In this document: positions 61,884 to 64,000 of the stretch, piece by piece
Layout: every line of letters starts with the position of its first letter
Position numbering within the stretch: position 1 is the first letter of the stretch
Assembly: GCF_042675705.1 (NCBI RefSeq)
Contig: NZ_JBHTJJ010000006.1
DNA length: 64,000 nucleotides
Source of the DNA: Ruegeria arenilitoris
Lineage (GTDB): Bacteria > Pseudomonadota > Alphaproteobacteria > Rhodobacterales > Rhodobacteraceae
Strand: one strand, 5' to 3'
Position numbers and translations under genes: made by a program
The notes under the pieces: generated by a model
Database searches by the model: none
Told to the model about the DNA's origin: nothing
Seen by the model: only the letters and a program-made list of their open reading frames with translations

Positions 61884-63530
61884 ATGCGTTCACGGATCAC
61901 GACATTGATGTTTGTCGATATGGTCGGATACTCGCGAATGATGAGCGCCGATCAAGACGCTGCGATCGAGGCGGTTCGTGAGCTGAAGAACAAGCAGCTA
62001 GAGCCCGTCCTTTCTGATTTCGGCGGCGAGATTCTCAAACGTATGGGCGATGGCTGGATCATCGCCTTTTCGTCCATCAGTGCGGCTCTAGACAGCGCAA
62101 TTCAGGTGCAGACGAACCTTTACGATCACCGGAAACTGAAGCTGAGGATCGGGTGTCACCTGGGTGAGATCGTTGAAGATGAAGATGATTTCTACGGTGC
62201 CGGTGTGAATATTACGCAGCGTATCCAGACTGAAGCACCGCCGGGAGGTGTGATGGTGTCGGAAGATCTGTTTCGGCAATTGTCCAGCGACCGCGCCAAG
62301 CTTCTTAGCGACGCAGGCACGTTCAACCTGAAGAACATTTCGCAACCGGTCAGGCTGTATCAGTGGCGCCCGGCTCCCGGTCTAAAACGGAAGCTGGACG
62401 ATGTTCCTTCAATCGCAGTGCAGGCCTTCGAATTCGCTCCGATCGATCCAGAAACTGGTGCTGTGGCCGGCGACTTGCGCGACCAGTTGATCGTTCGTGT
62501 CTCGCGTCGCAAGGGCGTGTTGATATTCGACGCTTCCGACAAGAACGTGGAAAAGGCGACTTATGACTTGCGCGGACGGTTGCGCATAGCCGGGGGAAGG
62601 GGCCGGTTGACTGTGACCTTGACCTCACGGGCAGATGCCCGGCCTGTCTGGTCGCAAACATACGAGGCGCCGACAGAGGATATCTTTGCCTTCTGTGACG
62701 AAGTGCTCGAACTGGCGGAGGGTGATCTGCGTCTGCAAACCAATGCATTCGACGGGGATCGCCTGGTCGAAATCCCACTCGAGGATTTGAGTGTCTCGGA
62801 ACTCAGGGCACGGGCGGCCAACGAATACTACAAAGTGACGATGGAGAGCTGGACGTATGGTCTCGCTCTCATGGAACGTGCGATTTCACTGAATCCGTAT
62901 GATGCGGTATCGCTTTGCATGCGGGTAGAAGCCCAGATCATGCTGCATGGAGCACGCTACCAAGACCTGCCAGCAGACCTACGGCAAATCTATGCCGAGG
63001 ACCTTAATACGGCGGTCATCCAGTCGCCGCAGAGTGACTACGTGTTCTGGACCCGAGCGTATTTCCGGCTTGCCGTTGATGACGACGTCCCAGGCGCCCG
63101 AGCTGATCTGAAGCGAAGTGCAGAAATCAATCCGGCGTATCTCGAGAACTACGAGCTCAGAGGGCAGATCCTCCTTCGGGAGTCCGATTTCGAGGGTGCC
63201 GATGCCGCCTTTTCCCGGTTGATCGAACGAGGCGCTCAGAACCCGCTTCAGCCTTACCGGCTGTTCATGAGAGGTGTAGCAAGGTTCTGCGCGGGAGACT
63301 TCGAAGGAGCCGCCCAAGATGCTGCCGCGGCTTCTGACCTGCGCCCGAACGAAGCGGGTCACCTGAAACTCCGCGCAATGGCCCTCAATGAAATGCAGAT
63401 GGGAAAAATGGCCAAAGCTTGCTTGACGGCCGCCCGCAAGCTCTCCCCGGAACCGATGATGACAACCAAGCTGCCAGTTCTGCCGCCCGAGTTTCGCTGG
63501 ATTTCGGACAAGCTGAAGCCCGGCACCTGA
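61884..63530 (+). CDS. Class III nucleotide cyclase with TPR-like C-terminal region
   Basis: 548 aa, soluble. N-terminal cyclase domain (1-170) with Asp12, Lys52, Asp56, Asp102, Asn109 and Arg113 in place, the adenylate-cyclase pattern; the usual GDGVN reads GAGVN. Residues about 190-310 form a TolB/FlgO-like module (PSIAVQAFEF, LRIAGGRGRLTVTLTSRADA, PVWSQTYEA). Residues about 330-520 carry TPR-like helical repeats (ALMERAISLNPYDAVSLCMR, ADLKRSAEINPAYLENYELR, AAASDLRPNEAGHLKLRAMA). This architecture is common in alphaproteobacteria. It lies 142 bp after the cyclase-GFA gene. Confidence 0.88.
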   Translation: MRSRITTLMFVDMVGYSRMMSADQDAAIEAVRELKNKQLEPVLSDFGGEILKRMGDGWIIAFSSISAALDSAIQVQTNLYDHRKLKLRIGCHLGEIVEDEDDFYGAGVNITQRIQTEAPPGGVMVSEDLFRQLSSDRAKLLSDAGTFNLKNISQPVRLYQWRPAPGLKRKLDDVPSIAVQAFEFAPIDPETGAVAGDLRDQLIVRVSRRKGVLIFDASDKNVEKATYDLRGRLRIAGGRGRLTVTLTSRADARPVWSQTYEAPTEDIFAFCDEVLELAEGDLRLQTNAFDGDRLVEIPLEDLSVSELRARAANEYYKVTMESWTYGLALMERAISLNPYDAVSLCMRVEAQIMLHGARYQDLPADLRQIYAEDLNTAVIQSPQSDYVFWTRAYFRLAVDDDVPGARADLKRSAEINPAYLENYELRGQILLRESDFEGADAAFSRLIERGAQNPLQPYRLFMRGVARFCAGDFEGAAQDAAAASDLRPNEAGHLKLRAMALNEMQMGKMAKACLTAARKLSPEPMMTTKLPVLPPEFRWISDKLKPGT

Positions 63531-63595
63531 TATTTGCGAACAGCAAGAGGGATCTTTTTGGGCGCGCCTCGTCAATGCCCGCTTCGTCCGCATAA

Positions 63596-63627
63596 CGGTC
63601 GTTCGTGGGGACTGTAGCGAACGACCG
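63596..63627 (+). terminator. Perfect 10-bp inverted repeat after the TPR cyclase
   Basis: CGGTCGTTCG (63596-63605) pairs with CGAACGACCG (63618-63627) around a 12-nt loop, 65 bp after the cyclase stop. There is no T tract, so termination is plausible but not certain. Confidence 0.45.
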
Positions 63628-64000
63628 CTTTGAGCCCGATTGATTGATGCCGCGTGGCTCCCCAATTACAGAAATGCGCTGAAATCTGACTTTGCAAAGG
63701 TGCCGTTCAAGCTTTTGATCGCCTAGCCAGACCGGCCCAGATAGCCGGAGACCCCTCTTGGAAGTGCGGCGCTTTAGATTGTTGGCCTAGTTTGACAAAA
63801 CTTAGGTACTGAGCATTGTTGGGCTACGTCAGCCAACGTTAGTGCTAGGGGAATAAGGGCAATAAAAACTCCACCAAACCAGACGATATTGGACGATATA
63901 TTGGTCGATTGGCCTCTTTGTCCGAGCAATAGCTACCAGACAAGCTTCAGCGCTGTTTTCGTTTAACCGAAATAATGCACCCAGAGTGTTTTGGATGCCG
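63628..64000. other. Right edge without a clear gene
   Basis: No convincing gene, RNA or repeat. On the minus strand a 51-codon frame with a TTG start (63929 down to 63774) encodes one hydrophobic segment (IVWFGGVFIALIPLALTL) followed by two cysteines. It could be a small membrane protein, but there is no clear ribosome-binding site. Another minus-strand frame runs off the window edge (64000 to 63827) with no recognisable motif. Confidence 0.25.

Larger units (their letters stand above)
58539..64000. mobile_element. Genomic island at tRNA-Lys (left part, continues beyond window)
   Basis: Base composition falls visibly from here to the window edge. Contents in order: integrase pseudogene, a small tyrosine recombinase, two class III nucleotide cyclases, then about 470 bp without a clear gene. 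The left border is the tRNA-Lys 3' fragment. The inactivated integrase implies the element is fixed unless another integrase acts in trans. Confidence 0.65.

Overview
The window looks like a chromosomal segment of a marine Rhodobacteraceae (Roseobacter-group) alphaproteobacterium. The backbone is G+C rich and densely packed, with many 4-bp ATGA/GTGA overlaps. Its gene set fits that group: cytochrome c2, RecQ, PolA, an ImuB/DnaE2 SOS mutasome, the NDUFS6-like zinc finger, a MoxR/DUF58/DUF4159 operon and an oxidative-stress locus resembling the Rhodobacter RpoE-ChrR regulon. Genus and species cannot be fixed from the sequence alone.

Layout. 1-8.8 kb: pncB, then a leftward six-gene operon of peptide-type ABC solute-binding protein, a pentameric ligand-gated ion channel homologue, two permeases, a double ATPase and an aldehyde dehydrogenase. 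8.9-20.5 kb: housekeeping genes (panBC, glpK, smpB, idi, cycA, S58 peptidase, SDR, arfB, yhhQ, phytase-like protein, mepA, MFS), with a tiny 18-codon ORF behind an extraordinary Shine-Dalgarno sequence at 16.5 kb. 20.5-40.2 kb: yggT, recQ, yaaA, VOC protein, a soluble hybrid histidine kinase, the MoxR operon, DUF1285, DMT exporter, Hyi-like isomerase, DUF2798, polA, zinc finger and an ABC ATPase. 40.2-44.8 kb: a lower-G+C insert with an AraC regulator facing two exported DUF1254 paralogues. 44.8-53.3 kb: a dnaE2 lacking its C-terminus, truncated haemoglobin, DMT exporter, NYN protein, glutathione-dependent formaldehyde dehydrogenase, an I78 inhibitor-like lipoprotein, and a LexA-boxed imuB with no imuA.

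53.3-58.5 kb is a divergon. An SDR gene faces a five-gene operon (FAD oxidoreductase, chalcone-isomerase-like protein, MFS carrier, two DUF3833 proteins). Both directions start from the same promoter architecture, TGATCC-N18-TA, which resembles the RpoE/ChrR type. From about 58.5 kb to the window edge lies a lower-G+C genomic island. Its left edge carries a 3' fragment of a tRNA-Lys gene (a putative att site). It holds a decayed integrase, an intact small tyrosine recombinase, a class III nucleotide cyclase fused to a GFA zinc domain, and a second cyclase with a TPR-like tail.

Most notable: the ligand-gated channel inside an ABC uptake operon, the cyclase-GFA fusion, the 16-nt anti-SD complement in front of an 18-codon ORF, the paired divergent ECF-type promoters, and the broken, split SOS mutasome. 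Start codons were chosen from ribosome-binding sites and family N-termini. Family assignments come from recognised motifs, not database searches.
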